A stretch of 64,000 nucleotides of DNA from Desulfobulbaceae bacterium (GTDB lineage Bacteria > Desulfobacterota > Desulfobulbia > Desulfobulbales > Desulfocapsaceae). The DNA is taken from contig WSXV01000001.1 in NCBI GenBank assembly GCA_009773475.1, forward strand, positions 310,001-374,000, in the 5' to 3' direction. Within the stretch, counting starts at the first letter, position 1. Each line of letters starts with the position of its first letter. The position numbers were made by a program, and so were the translations under genes. Shown one piece after another: positions 17,966 through 25,785 of this stretch. The notes below the pieces were generated by a model, which saw only the letters and a list, made by a program, of their open reading frames with translations, had not been told where the DNA came from and did no database searches.

Positions 17966-18547
17966 TCAGGATTTTTTGGTATAGGTTATGATCTGCATCA
18001 CAGCATCCAGGGCGCCGTCTTCCTTGCTGTTGTCCTGGATTGAAATACGTTTGACCACCACAATATTCTCTGCAGATTCAATTTCTTTTAAAAAGTCAAC
18101 GAGTTGTTGTGTTGAGATACGATCCAGCTTGAGGTCAACCCGAGACTCCTGGAAGGCGCCTTCTCCCTCTGAGGTGGATGGGGTCATCGAGTTGATCTGC
18201 TGTTTGACCTTGGCCTTGGTGGCCTTTTCTTCGACGAATGAAAAGAGGGAGAACGAGGGGTTTCTTTTCTGGAGCCTGTCCTCGATATTTGCCGATTGGT
18301 TCTGGAGTTTGCGGTAGTCGGCCTGGAGTTGATGGATCTTCTGGAGATCCTCTTTTTTCTGAATCAGGGCCTTGTGGGTCTGCTGTCGTCCCTGAAGCAG
18401 GGGGGAGACGACAAAGTGGAAAAGGGCGAAACAGATAAGAAAGATGAGACCGGCTCCAACAATCTGCTTCTCCCTTTTTTCGAGTTTATTCAGCCCGGTT
18501 TTGTCCAGAATGGTCTGGAGGGTGCTTGGAAGGGTCATGTTAGTCAT
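17966..18547 (-). CDS. gspM: Type II secretion protein GspM
   Basis: A 193-residue GspM/PilO-type inner-membrane protein. It has a short cytoplasmic N-terminus, one transmembrane helix at about residues 30-50 (VGAGLIFLICFALFHFVV), a coiled coil (about 55-100, rich in Lys, Gln and Leu) and a ferredoxin-like periplasmic domain. It partners GspL in the inner-membrane platform. The gene lies three bases after gspL, and the next reading frame begins two bases after its stop. Length and topology match the family; sequence conservation in GspM is always low. Confidence 0.85.
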   Translation of the reverse strand: MTNMTLPSTLQTILDKTGLNKLEKREKQIVGAGLIFLICFALFHFVVSPLLQGRQQTHKALIQKKEDLQKIHQLQADYRKLQNQSANIEDRLQKRNPSFSLFSFVEEKATKAKVKQQINSMTPSTSEGEGAFQESRVDLKLDRISTQQLVDFLKEIESAENIVVVKRISIQDNSKEDGALDAVMQIITYTKKS

Positions 18548-18550
18548 GGA

Positions 18551-20080
18551 TCAGCTGCCTTTCATGGTCAGTTTCAGCTCAAATCGAACCTTTGAGCTCT
18601 TGGGGTCAAGATTGGCGGCGCTGATCTCGACATTGCTGAAGGCAGGCGATTGTTCCAGGCCCTTCTTGATGGCATCCACCGTATTGAAGGTGTCAGTGCT
18701 GCCTTTCAGGCGTAGTCCGTTATCATCCACCACAAAACGGGTCAGCCTGACATCCAGCGGTTCCGGGATGTTGGCAGATATCTCAGTCAAAAGGCTGAGA
18801 ATGGTTGCTGGGGGCAGGGCCCCATCCTTGCCAGTGGAGGTGTGGCTGGCTTCCTGAATTTTGACCCGGAGTTGCTGGATGGGATCGACGATGCGGGTGA
18901 CATCCGGCAGGGTTTCGGCAAAGACAGCGTGAATCTGGGTATCCAGCCCCTTTTTTTCCTTGAGAAGCTGGGCGTAATCGTACCAGAGATAGAGGATAGC
19001 CAACATGGCCGCCGTGAGGAGGGGCAGGGTGATGGCAATGGCCTGGTTTCTGCTGCCGGCGAAGGATTTTCTGGTGGCAAAGGCCTCTTTCCGGAGGTTA
19101 AAGCTTTTCCAATTTTTGACGGCCTGCCAGCCAAGGTTGACGGCATCCGCCATGATTTCGGGCTGCCAGGTTGCATCCGTTGGCGGTACGATCTGGTATG
19201 AGGACCGCTCTGATACGTCATCTTTCATGGTCGCAGGGTCAGAGACGGCAGGGGAACAGCTGAGGCAAAGATCCCCGAGTCCGGCAGGGATGCGCTCGGT
19301 TGTCCCCGCCCATGAGCTCACTGATCCGCTCAGGTAGACCGCAAGTCCGAGGAACTCATGGGCGATATCAGAGGATTGCAGGGCCTGGTGAATAGCCTTA
19401 CAGAATGCCTGAAAGGTCGCATCGATATTTTCCGGCCGCAAGGCCTCGATGGTATTGTTCGAACTGATCTGAAATCCAGCCGCAAGGCCGGGATCGAAAG
19501 CCAGTGGACGAATCAGGACGATATGCCCTGAACGAACCAGGATGCATGTTGCTTCCTGCAGATCGATATCAAGGAGCAGGAAATCTGCCGGTAGTTCTTG
19601 GGTATTGAGCAGGCGAAGGGCCGTAGGGACCCCGGAAATGGTCACGGTCTCTGGATCAACGCCCAAGGTCTGCAGGGTTGTCAGCCGGGCAGCCAGGAGG
19701 TCCCGGTCTATCATCGCGGCGATGATTTGACTGTGCGTCTTGTTTTCTTCGGAAGTGATGAAATCAATGAGCAGCCGGTCAATTTTTACGGGGGTATTTT
19801 CTTCCAGTTCCAGGGGAAGGATCTTGTTAATGGTTTTACTGTCGGTGAAGGGCAGGGAGAGATTGCGATAAAAAAAAGACTCGGCTGCCAGGGCAATATG
19901 GCAGGTGGCATCGTGGAAATCGATTTTTTGGCTCAGCTCCGTTAAGGCCTCCTCCATGGGACGGGCCGCCACTGCCAACACCGCATGGTCTGTGACGCGC
20001 ATGACTTTCGCGTCCACCGTGAAGGCAATGGCGGTGAGCAGGCCGTTTTTCAGATCAATGGAAAGAAATCTACTGCTCAT
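18551..20080 (-). CDS. gspL: Type II secretion protein GspL (PilM-like actin fold plus PilN-like domain)
   Basis: A 509-residue protein. The N-terminal half (1-320) is an actin-like PilM/GspL cytoplasmic domain (FLSIDLKNGLLTAIAF, SLPFTDSKTINKILPLELEE). A transmembrane helix is at about 335-355 and the periplasmic C-terminus is a PilN/GspL ferredoxin-like domain (LSLLTEISANIPEPLDVRLTRFVVDDNGLRLKGSTDTFNTVD). It links GspE to GspM in the platform. Longer than E. coli-type GspL (about 400), because both PilM-like and PilN-like modules are complete. It sits three bases downstream of gspK, within the contiguous operon. Confidence 0.88.
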   Translation of the reverse strand: MSSRFLSIDLKNGLLTAIAFTVDAKVMRVTDHAVLAVAARPMEEALTELSQKIDFHDATCHIALAAESFFYRNLSLPFTDSKTINKILPLELEENTPVKIDRLLIDFITSEENKTHSQIIAAMIDRDLLAARLTTLQTLGVDPETVTISGVPTALRLLNTQELPADFLLLDIDLQEATCILVRSGHIVLIRPLAFDPGLAAGFQISSNNTIEALRPENIDATFQAFCKAIHQALQSSDIAHEFLGLAVYLSGSVSSWAGTTERIPAGLGDLCLSCSPAVSDPATMKDDVSERSSYQIVPPTDATWQPEIMADAVNLGWQAVKNWKSFNLRKEAFATRKSFAGSRNQAIAITLPLLTAAMLAILYLWYDYAQLLKEKKGLDTQIHAVFAETLPDVTRIVDPIQQLRVKIQEASHTSTGKDGALPPATILSLLTEISANIPEPLDVRLTRFVVDDNGLRLKGSTDTFNTVDAIKKGLEQSPAFSNVEISAANLDPKSSKVRFELKLTMKGS

Positions 20081-20083
20081 TGT

Positions 20084-21130
20084 CTATTCAACTTTCCATT
20101 GAAGGAGGGTGGTTTTTTGCGAGTCTCGTTGCATGGTTGCGATAATTTTCTTTTGCGAGGAATCGAGTCGGGCCTGTGCCAGCACCGTAAAAGAGCTGCT
20201 CTTCACTGTGATATTCTTTAACCCGTTTTGTCCGCTCAGGGAAGGAAGGACTTCCACGACCCATTTTGTTGAGGCCAGGGCTTCTTTATTGTTGGCATCT
20301 TCCCTAAAGGCCAGCATATCATCCGCCATTTGTTTGGTCAAATCTTCATGCAGGGCCTGCAGGAGTAATGGGTCGGCTGTGTTGATGTTAATCTTCCCGT
20401 CAGTCCCCTGAGTGGTCAGGAGCCTGGCCAGTCCGGCATGGTCTTTTGTGCCATAGAAGAGTTCCGGGGTAATTCCTTTGACCAGCAGGAGTTCTTCTAT
20501 GAATTCTATGGGCCCGTTTTTGCACGGATAGGGTGTCTTTAGGGCCTGGTAATAACTGGATTCGGCGCCAAGCTCCTGCTCCCAGTCACCATCATCGGCA
20601 TCAATCCAGTCGACGAGTGAATCGATAATGGTTTTTGCCTCGCTGTCTTCCAGGGCAAAAGGTTCATTGCGGAGCAAGCGCCGCAGAACATTGCGGGTTG
20701 CCAGCTCAAGGGCATTTGCCTGTTGCGGGCTTTGATCCGTCTGTGCCTCGCTCTTGCTCTGGACGAGACTGTTGATCTGGAACCTGCCGTTGTTGTCGGT
20801 GATATCAACGGTGAGCAGTCCCTCATCAAAGAGCGGCGAGAGATTCTCCTGCCCCAGAAGCGCCCAGGAGTCCAGGTGAGAATCGTAGTCATTTTCTTTG
20901 GTATCTTTGTCGAGCACGGCCATGGCCAGGTTGATCCCCGACCGGGCCATGGTTTCAAGTTTGATAGTATTACCTGCAAAGCCTGAGGTGACAAGGTTCT
21001 GCCGCATGTTTTTGTTGAACTGGATGGTCAGGACGACAATCAGGCTGACCACCGACAGGACAATCAACAGGGCCATACCATGACTGTTTCTAAGGGGCCT
21101 TTGCCAGGCCGCGATTGCATGAATGGTCAT
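20084..21130 (-). CDS. gspK: Minor pseudopilin GspK
   Basis: A 348-residue minor pseudopilin that caps the pseudopilus tip with GspI and GspJ. The prepilin leader ends at SHG, cleaved before MALLIVLSVVSLIVVLTIQF. As usual for GspK, the Glu at +5 is absent. The large alpha domain (about 100-250) is rich in Asp (WIDADDGDWEQELGAESSYY) and may bind calcium. A helix-hairpin-like segment GKININTADPLLLQAL follows. It is one base after gspJ and three before gspL. No prepilin peptidase gene is in the window, so processing must depend on one encoded elsewhere. Confidence 0.92.
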   Translation of the reverse strand: MTIHAIAAWQRPLRNSHGMALLIVLSVVSLIVVLTIQFNKNMRQNLVTSGFAGNTIKLETMARSGINLAMAVLDKDTKENDYDSHLDSWALLGQENLSPLFDEGLLTVDITDNNGRFQINSLVQSKSEAQTDQSPQQANALELATRNVLRRLLRNEPFALEDSEAKTIIDSLVDWIDADDGDWEQELGAESSYYQALKTPYPCKNGPIEFIEELLLVKGITPELFYGTKDHAGLARLLTTQGTDGKININTADPLLLQALHEDLTKQMADDMLAFREDANNKEALASTKWVVEVLPSLSGQNGLKNITVKSSSFTVLAQARLDSSQKKIIATMQRDSQKTTLLQWKVE

Positions 21131-21131
21131 C

Positions 21132-21824
21132 TTATCGACTCTTTTCCGATGAAACTTCAGGTTTGCCAGTGGGATACGTCACTCCCGTGCTGAAGCGAAT
21201 CGGCTGACCGCCTGCGACCGGATCAGCAAAGAGCAGGCTGATCTCAATTCTGTCGGGAAGCTTCTGGGCGTTGGTGTCCGCTTTTTCAATCTCTTTGCTG
21301 TCCCAGCTGTCTTTCTGCTCGCCCTTGTTGTCATAAAAGATAAGCCGGACCTCTTGCAGACCTTCACAGAGAAGCAACCCTTTGCCTGAGACCGGTTCTT
21401 CGCTCTCACTGGGACGAAAGGCCAGGTCATGGCGTAGAAGGCTTAATTCCCTGGTCTCGGGATCTTCTTCGACGGAATAGCTGATCGTCGCAAATCCAGC
21501 CGCCTGCTCCTCCCTGTTCAGGACAAGGTGGGCGGTGGAGGTGAACTGGATGGTATCGGCCTCTTTGTTGCCAAGGGTCTGTGCTTTCCCCTGGAGAAAG
21601 CCTTTGCTACCCAGGTACAGGGAGCCGAGGTCGCAGCTTATTCGATCCATGGCGATGCGCGCCTGATTGTAGATCTCGGTCTGTGATTCTGTCTGGTCGA
21701 TGATGCGAAAGGTGGATCGGTACGCGCCATAGGCCAGGGAGATGACGATGGCGAAGATGGAAATCGCCATCAGGATCTCAAGCAGGGTAAAGCCATGGGT
21801 TAAATGGGGTCTTGCCTGCATCAC
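21132..21824 (-). CDS. gspJ: Minor pseudopilin GspJ
   Basis: A 230-residue minor pseudopilin. The leader MMQARPHLTHG precedes the class III signal sequence FTLLEILMAISIFAIVISLAYG with Glu at +5. The globular part (EREQ-rich, PETRELSLLRHDLAF, LCEGLQEVRLIFYDNKGE) fits GspJ. The ATG overlaps the gspI stop by four bases. It forms the tip complex with GspI and GspK. Confidence 0.92.
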   Translation of the reverse strand: MMQARPHLTHGFTLLEILMAISIFAIVISLAYGAYRSTFRIIDQTESQTEIYNQARIAMDRISCDLGSLYLGSKGFLQGKAQTLGNKEADTIQFTSTAHLVLNREEQAAGFATISYSVEEDPETRELSLLRHDLAFRPSESEEPVSGKGLLLCEGLQEVRLIFYDNKGEQKDSWDSKEIEKADTNAQKLPDRIEISLLFADPVAGGQPIRFSTGVTYPTGKPEVSSEKSR

Positions 21825-22405
21825 GGCTCCGACTTTTTCAGTACGTAGCTTTCGAGCTGATAGGCATACTGTCCTTTCTCGCCCCAGGTCACGGTCAGGT
21901 TCAGGCGCTGCAGTGAATCTGTCAGTTTGCTCACGATCTTGGACGTCGTGAGCAGGGCATCGTTTGACTCTAACTGCCAGTGAAAGCCGGGAAAATCCTC
22001 ACCAAAATCACCACTGTCGGCGGCGGTCCGGTCCGTTTTCCCGCTCAATTCCGTCAGTTTCAGCTGGGCCAGAAGGGGTGCCTGGGTGTTGAATTTGACC
22101 GTTGCGGCCAGCGACACGCTTTGGGCCTGTGAACCGAACAGGGTGGTCAGGGCAATGGCAAGCAGAGCGATGGCAATCATCACCTCAAGAAGGGTGAATC
22201 CCCCCTGTCGTCCAACTTGCGGCAGTGGACTGTTTGGGCGCAGGCACGATGGTGGGAGGGTCCTCTGGCCCCTTGTGCCGGTTCTGTAGGGGAAGAAAAA
22301 AGGTGTCGGTCTTGCCGGCAATCCTGTAGGCAATGCACCGTCATCCGGCGCCAATCTCGCCAGGGTGCGAGGCAGGCCATTAATCCCGGCTGATATAGGT
22401 GTCAT
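21821..22405 (-). CDS. gspI: Minor pseudopilin GspI
   Basis: A 194-residue GspI. The prepilin motif GGFTLLEVMIAIALLAIALTTLFG is typical, with Glu at +5, and the body (AATVKFNTQAPLLAQLKLTELSGK) matches the family. Oddly, the motif is preceded by about 69 residues, Pro/Arg rich, where GspI leaders usually have 6-15. The only ATG in frame lies 26 bases inside gspH. No closer ATG or GTG is in frame, so either this long leader is real or a rare start near the motif is used. It overlaps gspJ by four bases. Confidence 0.88.
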   Translation of the reverse strand: MTPISAGINGLPRTLARLAPDDGALPTGLPARPTPFFFPYRTGTRGQRTLPPSCLRPNSPLPQVGRQGGFTLLEVMIAIALLAIALTTLFGSQAQSVSLAATVKFNTQAPLLAQLKLTELSGKTDRTAADSGDFGEDFPGFHWQLESNDALLTTSKIVSKLTDSLQRLNLTVTWGEKGQYAYQLESYVLKKSEP

Positions 22406-22988
22406 TGGCTTTTATGGTGCTGAGAAAGGGCGATATGCTCAGGCTGATGATATTATCCTGGTCATCGGTCAGATGGAGAATGGTTTGCTCCATGTATCCC
22501 TGTCTGTTGATCCACAGGGCGAGTTCACCGCTTTGTTTTTTTTCCAATGTACCGCTTTGGATATCCTTGAAACGAACGGATGGGGGAAACTGGAAGCCTG
22601 GATGCGAGTCCGGCTGCTGTTGGTCTTCTGGTGGTGTGGCCACATCGGCGCGGTACCATATCTTTTTTGTATCAAGATTGAAGTGAATCAGATAGGGTTG
22701 TTGTTCCTGAGTGGCGAGCAGTCGCACCTCTCTGATCAGGGCGATGACCCTGCGGGAGCTGGCGGCAAGCTGGTCTATCACCAGGGTTTGTCGAAGGGTG
22801 GGCACACTGAAGGCCAGGCTGATCGTGATCAGCAGACAGACAATGATCAGCTCCAGCAGGGTGAATCCCTGCCGGTTTCTGAGTCGTATGGAAAAGGGTG
22901 GACGCTTGGCAAAGAGAAAACAGGGGGTAGAGAGTTTCTGAGCCTTATGACGGTACCCGTCGTTATGTTTCATGGCACTGCAGCACAT
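22380..22988 (-). CDS. gspH: Minor pseudopilin GspH
   Basis: A 202-residue pseudopilin with prepilin motif QGFTLLELIIVCLLITISLAFSVP and the GspH-type sheet region (RVIALIREVRLLATQEQQPYLIHF). The leader before the cleavage Gly is about 40 residues, longer than usual; a second ATG at 22973 would shorten it by five. The gene follows gspG by 14 bases and overlaps gspI by 26 bases. Confidence 0.88.
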   Translation of the reverse strand: MCCSAMKHNDGYRHKAQKLSTPCFLFAKRPPFSIRLRNRQGFTLLELIIVCLLITISLAFSVPTLRQTLVIDQLAASSRRVIALIREVRLLATQEQQPYLIHFNLDTKKIWYRADVATPPEDQQQPDSHPGFQFPPSVRFKDIQSGTLEKKQSGELALWINRQGYMEQTILHLTDDQDNIISLSISPFLSTIKANDTYISRD

Positions 22989-23002
22989 GGCCCGAAGACA
23001 GG

Positions 23003-23497
23003 TTATTCATTGGCCCAGTTATTGACATCTGCGTCATCCCCTTCACCGCCGGCCTGACCATCATTGCCATAGGAGGTGATATCAAAGTCGCTGTGAGTGC
23101 CCGGGCAGAGGTAGGTGAAATCGTTGCCCCAGGGGTCTTTGGGGATTTTTCCTTTGGCGAGATAGCCCCCTGTACGCCATTTCTTGGGCAGTCTTCCAGT
23201 GGTCGGCGCTTCAATTAAGGCCTGCAGTCCCTGCTCAGTGGAGGGATAGGCACCGTTGTCGAGTTTGTAGGTTTCCAGAGCTGTCTCCAGGCTGGTGATC
23301 TGCACGGTTGCCATGGTTCGCTTGGCCTCTTCCGGATGTCCCATGATTTTAGGGCCCACATAACCGGCTAGAATGCCGATGATAATGAGGACAACCAGCA
23401 GTTCAATAAGGGTGAAGCCGGCCTCTGAAAGACGATGTTGAGCACCATTCGTGGAGGGGGCTGGGGGCTGGGGTGGATTTATGGATGAAAAGTTCAT
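23003..23497 (-). CDS. gspG: Major pseudopilin GspG
   Basis: A 164-residue major pseudopilin, the first gene of this secretion operon. The leader ends in EAG, followed by FTLIELLVVLIIIGILAGYVGPKIMG. Family landmarks are LETALETYKLDNGAYPSTEQGLQALI, KDPWGNDFTYLCPG and a C-terminal Gly/Asp-rich segment (TSYGNDGQAGGEGDDADVNNW) that binds calcium in homologues. The operon promoter should lie in the 540-base gap upstream, shared with thiC on the other strand. As first gene it would be expressed at the highest level, fitting its structural role. Confidence 0.96.
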   Translation of the reverse strand: MNFSSINPPQPPAPSTNGAQHRLSEAGFTLIELLVVLIIIGILAGYVGPKIMGHPEEAKRTMATVQITSLETALETYKLDNGAYPSTEQGLQALIEAPTTGRLPKKWRTGGYLAKGKIPKDPWGNDFTYLCPGTHSDFDITSYGNDGQAGGEGDDADVNNWANE

Positions 23498-23734
23498 AAT
23501 TATTTATGGTTTCGTCTGTGAGAGAGAATGGAAGAAAAAGGTAATTCTATCCATGAGCACCCCATCTGCTTTGTCATTGGCCTGCTCATGTACGAACCAG
23601 TACACTTCGCAAGCCTCTTTCTCGCATATGGGGCACTACTGATTAGTTACAATACCTGGTTTTACTTCCTTTCCGGCAATAAGCCGGATAGTTACAGAAA
23701 AAGACACGTAGAAGTATTAACGAGCTAAGAATAC

Positions 23735-23907
23735 ACATTGTCAAGACATTTTGGTATCCGAAAAAGACGCTTGTATATTATTTTTTCGTTAAAGAGGATG
23801 GCGGCGGCTCTCTCGCCTGTAGCCCCGAGAACGTCTGGGGCGTGGGTATCTTTTTGGATGGCGGAAATGCCTGTTGAGAAGGTGATGCTTGAGAACATTG
23901 TCAAGAC
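23735..23907 (+). repeat. 14-base direct repeats flanking a 145-base segment
   Basis: ACATTGTCAAGACA occurs at 23735-23748 and 23894-23907. Each contains the palindrome TGTC-AA-GACA. They could be two operator sites for one regulator, or target-site duplications around a small insert. Confidence 0.55.
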
Positions 23908-23917
23908 AGTATATATA
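23889..23917 (+). promoter_or_regulatory. Putative sigma-70 promoter for thiC
   Basis: TTGAGA and TATATA with a 17-base spacer, about 120 bases before the thiC start. The second 14-base repeat lies in the spacer, so a protein bound there would block transcription. Confidence 0.4.
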
Positions 23918-24038
23918 GGATGAAACATGTTTGTTGTTGTTTCTGTGTGGATTGGGTAAACGAAGTCCGATCCATCATTTCTATTAACTGTACTGATTTT
24001 CTGGTATTTTTTGTTACTTGGTAAGGAGTAAGATAATT

Positions 24039-25376
24039 ATGAGTATTCGCGAGGACGCGCGTAATGGTGTCGTCACCCCTCTGTTTGAAGCCTGTGCGCG
24101 CCATGAGTCCCTTCCTGTTGAGCAGCTGATGGCCGGTGTGGCCCTGGGAACCATTGCCATCACTAAAAATCGTCATCATGATTTTGAAAAAATTATCGGT
24201 ATCGGCAAGAATACCTTTACCAAGGTGAATGCCAATATTGGTTCCTCCCGGGACATTGCCAGCCTCGAGGAAGAGCTGGAAAAACTGCGGGTGGCGGTCA
24301 AGGCCGGTGCCGATACGGTGATGGATTTGTCCATGGGCGGTGATCTCGATGCCGTGCGCCGGGGAATCCTTGCCAACTGTCCGGTGCCGCTGGGGACTGT
24401 GCCGATCTATCAGGCCGTGGCCGAGGTTGTGGAGCGGCAAAAAAAAGATATCGTCGATGTCACCGTTGATGAGATGTTCAAGGTTATTGAAAAACAGGCC
24501 ATGGATGGGGTTGATTTCATGACCATTCACTGCGGCATTAATCGTGATCTGCAGAAGCGGCTGAGTCGGCAGAAGCGGGTCATGGGGGTGGTCAGCCGCG
24601 GTGGTTCTTTTACTTTGGAGTGGATGAGTTATCACAACAAAGAGAATCCGATGTTTGAGTATTTTGATGATCTGCTGGCCATTCTCAAGGAGCATGAGGT
24701 GACCTTGAGTCTGGGTGACGGGGTGCGGCCGGGCTGCCTGGCCGATGCCACGGATCGCAATCAGATCCAGGAGCTGATCCATCTGGGCGAGCTCACCGAG
24801 CGGGCCTGGGATGCCGGAGTCCAGGTGATCATCGAAGGGCCTGGTCATATGCCCATGGATCAGATCGCCGCCAATGTCCTGCTCCAGAAGAAGATTTGCA
24901 AGAACGCGCCCTTTTATGTCCTTGGGCCCCTTGTCACCGATATCGCCCCCGGCTATGACCATATCACCGGCGCCATTGGCGGGGCCATTGCTGCCGCCGC
25001 CGGTGCCGACTATCTTTGTTATGTGACCCCTGCCGAGCACCTCAAGTTGCCCAATATAGACGATGTCCATGAAGGGGTGATTGCCTCGAAGATCGCGGCC
25101 CACGCGGCGGATCTGGTGAAGGGGGTACCGGGGGCCATGGAGCGTGACCGGATGATGGCTGAACGGCGCAATAAACTGGACTGGAAGGGACAGATCGAGC
25201 TGTCGCTGGATCCGGAGAAAGCCGCCCGCTTTCGCCACGAAGGGGGCAGCGACAAGACCCCGGCCTGTTCCATGTGCGGTTCCTATTGCGCCATCCAGGT
25301 GTTCAACCGTTCCCAGGTCAATATAGAGAAGATGGAGAAAGAGGAAGCGGAAAAGGGGTGTAAAGCAAATGGCTGA
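24039..25376 (+). CDS. thiC: Phosphomethylpyrimidine synthase ThiC
   Basis: A 445-residue radical SAM enzyme that converts aminoimidazole ribotide to hydroxymethylpyrimidine phosphate in thiamine synthesis. Landmarks are ADTVMDLSMGGDL, SRGGSF, EGPGHMPMDQI and the C-terminal cluster motif CSMCGSYCA (Cys-x2-Cys-x4-Cys). It lacks the N-terminal extension of long ThiC forms, like many anaerobe enzymes. The ATG at 24039 is preferred over the upstream frame start since TAAGGAG lies at good spacing and homologues start at this point. The stop overlaps the next gene by eight bases. No TPP riboswitch was found in its leader. Confidence 0.97.
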   Translation: MSIREDARNGVVTPLFEACARHESLPVEQLMAGVALGTIAITKNRHHDFEKIIGIGKNTFTKVNANIGSSRDIASLEEELEKLRVAVKAGADTVMDLSMGGDLDAVRRGILANCPVPLGTVPIYQAVAEVVERQKKDIVDVTVDEMFKVIEKQAMDGVDFMTIHCGINRDLQKRLSRQKRVMGVVSRGGSFTLEWMSYHNKENPMFEYFDDLLAILKEHEVTLSLGDGVRPGCLADATDRNQIQELIHLGELTERAWDAGVQVIIEGPGHMPMDQIAANVLLQKKICKNAPFYVLGPLVTDIAPGYDHITGAIGGAIAAAAGADYLCYVTPAEHLKLPNIDDVHEGVIASKIAAHAADLVKGVPGAMERDRMMAERRNKLDWKGQIELSLDPEKAARFRHEGGSDKTPACSMCGSYCAIQVFNRSQVNIEKMEKEEAEKGCKANG

Positions 25377-25701
25377 TTTTGTAAACAGCATCCTGGCCTG
25401 GGTGGAATCCACCCATATCCAGCAGCAGATCAAGGACGTGGATTACCAGGGATTGTTCACCAATCCCTGGTTTCTGGTGCCGTTTGTCGCTCTTGTTGTC
25501 TATCTTCTCTACAAGCAGGCCTTCCGAGATCTGATTATCATAGGCCTTTTTGTGGGGGTGTGGTGGGTCAGTGGTCTTGATTATATGCAGACCATGGTGG
25601 TGGATGGTCGTTTGCAGATGAACAAGGTGCTGCCGGTGGTCTTTGGCGGTGCCGGTGTGCTGGCCCTTATCGTCTATATGTTGTTTGGCCGCTCTGACTG
25701 A
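25369..25701 (+). CDS. Small two- to three-helix membrane protein downstream of thiC
   Basis: A 110-residue protein of unknown function. After an amphipathic start (about 1-32) there are hydrophobic helices near residues 34-50 (FLVPFVALVVYLLY), 54-70 (LIIIGLFVGVWWVSG) and 88-106 (VLPVVFGGAGVLALIVYML). No catalytic motif is seen. It overlaps thiC by eight bases, so it is translationally coupled, but nothing ties it to thiamine. Similar small proteins are found in sulfate reducers. Confidence 0.75.
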   Translation: MADFVNSILAWVESTHIQQQIKDVDYQGLFTNPWFLVPFVALVVYLLYKQAFRDLIIIGLFVGVWWVSGLDYMQTMVVDGRLQMNKVLPVVFGGAGVLALIVYMLFGRSD

Positions 25702-25785
25702 TGATGACATTGCTGGAAGGGCTAAATACTTTGCTGCGTTGTTTTCTCTTCATTGCTTCTCTGTTCTCTCCTGGTCAGGCATACA

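Larger units (their letters stand above)
23498..24038. other. Divergent intergenic region between gspG and thiC
   Basis: A 541-base gap that must hold promoters for both the secretion operon (minus) and thiC (plus). It has two exact copies of a 14-base repeat, a putative thiC promoter and short open frames on both strands without ribosome sites (23528-23728, 23725-23928). I looked for a TPP riboswitch before thiC (CTGAGA and the second conserved box) and did not find one. Confidence 0.6.

Noticed and set aside
23725-23928. Short genes on either strand between gspG and thiC
   Set aside because: No ribosome site, no recognisable domain, and both strands are open over the same stretch.
23498-24038. 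TPP riboswitch upstream of thiC
   Set aside because: I could not find the CTGAGA box or the second conserved half in the expected positions.
23901-25433. 510-codon minus-strand ORF opposite thiC
   Set aside because: His/Gly-rich composition typical of an antisense shadow; thiC on the plus strand has all catalytic motifs.
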